Assembly: GCA_030673995.1 (NCBI GenBank)
Contig: DAOUYU010000006.1
Location: 1 to 21,031, forward strand
Length of the DNA stretch: 21,031 nucleotides
Direction of reading: 5' to 3'
From: Candidatus Aminicenantota bacterium
GTDB lineage: Bacteria > Acidobacteriota > Aminicenantia > Aminicenantales > Aminicenantaceae
Shown: piece after piece, positions 20,764 through 21,031 of the stretch
Layout of the letters: the number at the start of each line of letters is the position of its first letter
Numbering within the stretch: position 1 is the first letter of the stretch
Translations under genes and position numbers: made by a program
The notes under the pieces: model-generated
What the model was told of the DNA's origin: nothing
What the model saw: only the letters and a program-made list of their open reading frames with translations
The model's database searches: none

Positions 20764-21031
20764 AATGCGTTCAGGAAAATTTTCAAAACAATTAGAAGGG
20801 GATTTAACATACAAAGTATTTATTCCAAATGTACTTACTAAAAATATCCCAATTGAAATAGACAATATTTTACTAAAAAAATTGTCAGAAGCAGATTTGG
20901 CTCTTGGTCGACTAGATGGTTTAACAGATTTATTACCTGATCCAGATTTTTTTATTTTAATGTATGTAAAGAAAGAAGCTACTTCTTCTGCTCAGATCGA
21001 AGGAACCAGGGCTACATTTAATGACCTACTT
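20764..21031 (+). CDS. Fic family protein, N-terminal part (runs off the window)
   Basis: Fic proteins attach AMP or similar groups to target proteins. The visible 89 residues hold the Fic N-terminal domain: DLALGRLDGLTDLLPDPDFFILMYVKKEATSSAQIEGTRAT. SAQIEG at 75-80 fits the (S/T)xxxE(G/N) inhibitory motif of class II Fic proteins, whose Glu79 would block the ATP site. The HPFxxGNGR active site would lie beyond the window, so activity cannot be judged. AGGAG at 20753-20757 stands 6 bases before the ATG. The array of repeats ahead of the gene suggests tight repression, as in toxin-like or autoregulated systems; some Fic proteins carry a C-terminal winged helix that could bind it. Confidence 0.85.

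Overview
The window reads as a piece of a diderm, LPS-bearing bacterium with moderate-to-low GC. The gene content (heptose/LPS inner-core genes, signal-peptide proteins of the 'VWFA-related Acidobacterial' type, paired 6-bladed beta-propeller proteins, many small palindromic repeats between genes) is most like Acidobacteriota or Candidatus Aminicenantes. That assignment is inference from gene style only; there is no rRNA or other marker here.

Layout. Positions 1-237 begin with a compact, highly foldable RNA-like segment. Then come a biotin carboxylase (238-1746) and, one base later, a biotin carboxyl carrier protein (1748-2254), the two small halves of an acetyl-/propionyl-CoA carboxylase type enzyme. 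A 459-base gap full of palindromic repeats leads to a three-gene stress-type operon (2714-5393): ECF sigma factor, one-pass membrane protein in the anti-sigma position, and an HtrA-like double-PDZ protein whose catalytic His and Asp look replaced. It closes with a strong intrinsic terminator. Convergent to it is trmH (5527-6132, minus), which appears to be read from a leaderless promoter. A repeat element (6302-6502) separates it from a membrane GT39/ArnT-like glycosyltransferase (6527-7732).

Positions 7762-10842 (minus) are a tight LPS inner-core operon: heptose-7-P kinase (rfaE1), heptose-1-P adenylyltransferase (rfaE2), heptosyltransferase I-like protein (waaC), and an ICMT/PEMT-type membrane methyltransferase overlapping its tail. 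A repeat-filled divergent region (10843-11179) leads into the second half.

Positions 11180-20211 hold exported accessory proteins, mostly plus strand: a large VWFA-related protein, a lipoprotein fusing a serine beta-lactamase-like domain to a VanX-like D-Ala-D-Ala dipeptidase, a 61-residue exported peptide on the minus strand, two paralogous 6-bladed beta-propeller proteins, and a second VWFA-related protein with a lost metal site. The last has a candidate sigma-54 promoter. The window ends in a GC-rich hairpin island and the first 89 codons of a Fic-family protein preceded by a clear promoter with an operator-like repeat set.

No CRISPR array, tRNA, rRNA or intact transposase gene was seen. 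The most interesting items are the degenerate HtrA in the sigma operon, the beta-lactamase/VanX fusion, the Fic operator array, the 61-residue exported peptide, and the 17-bp tandem repeat upstream of the fusion gene.
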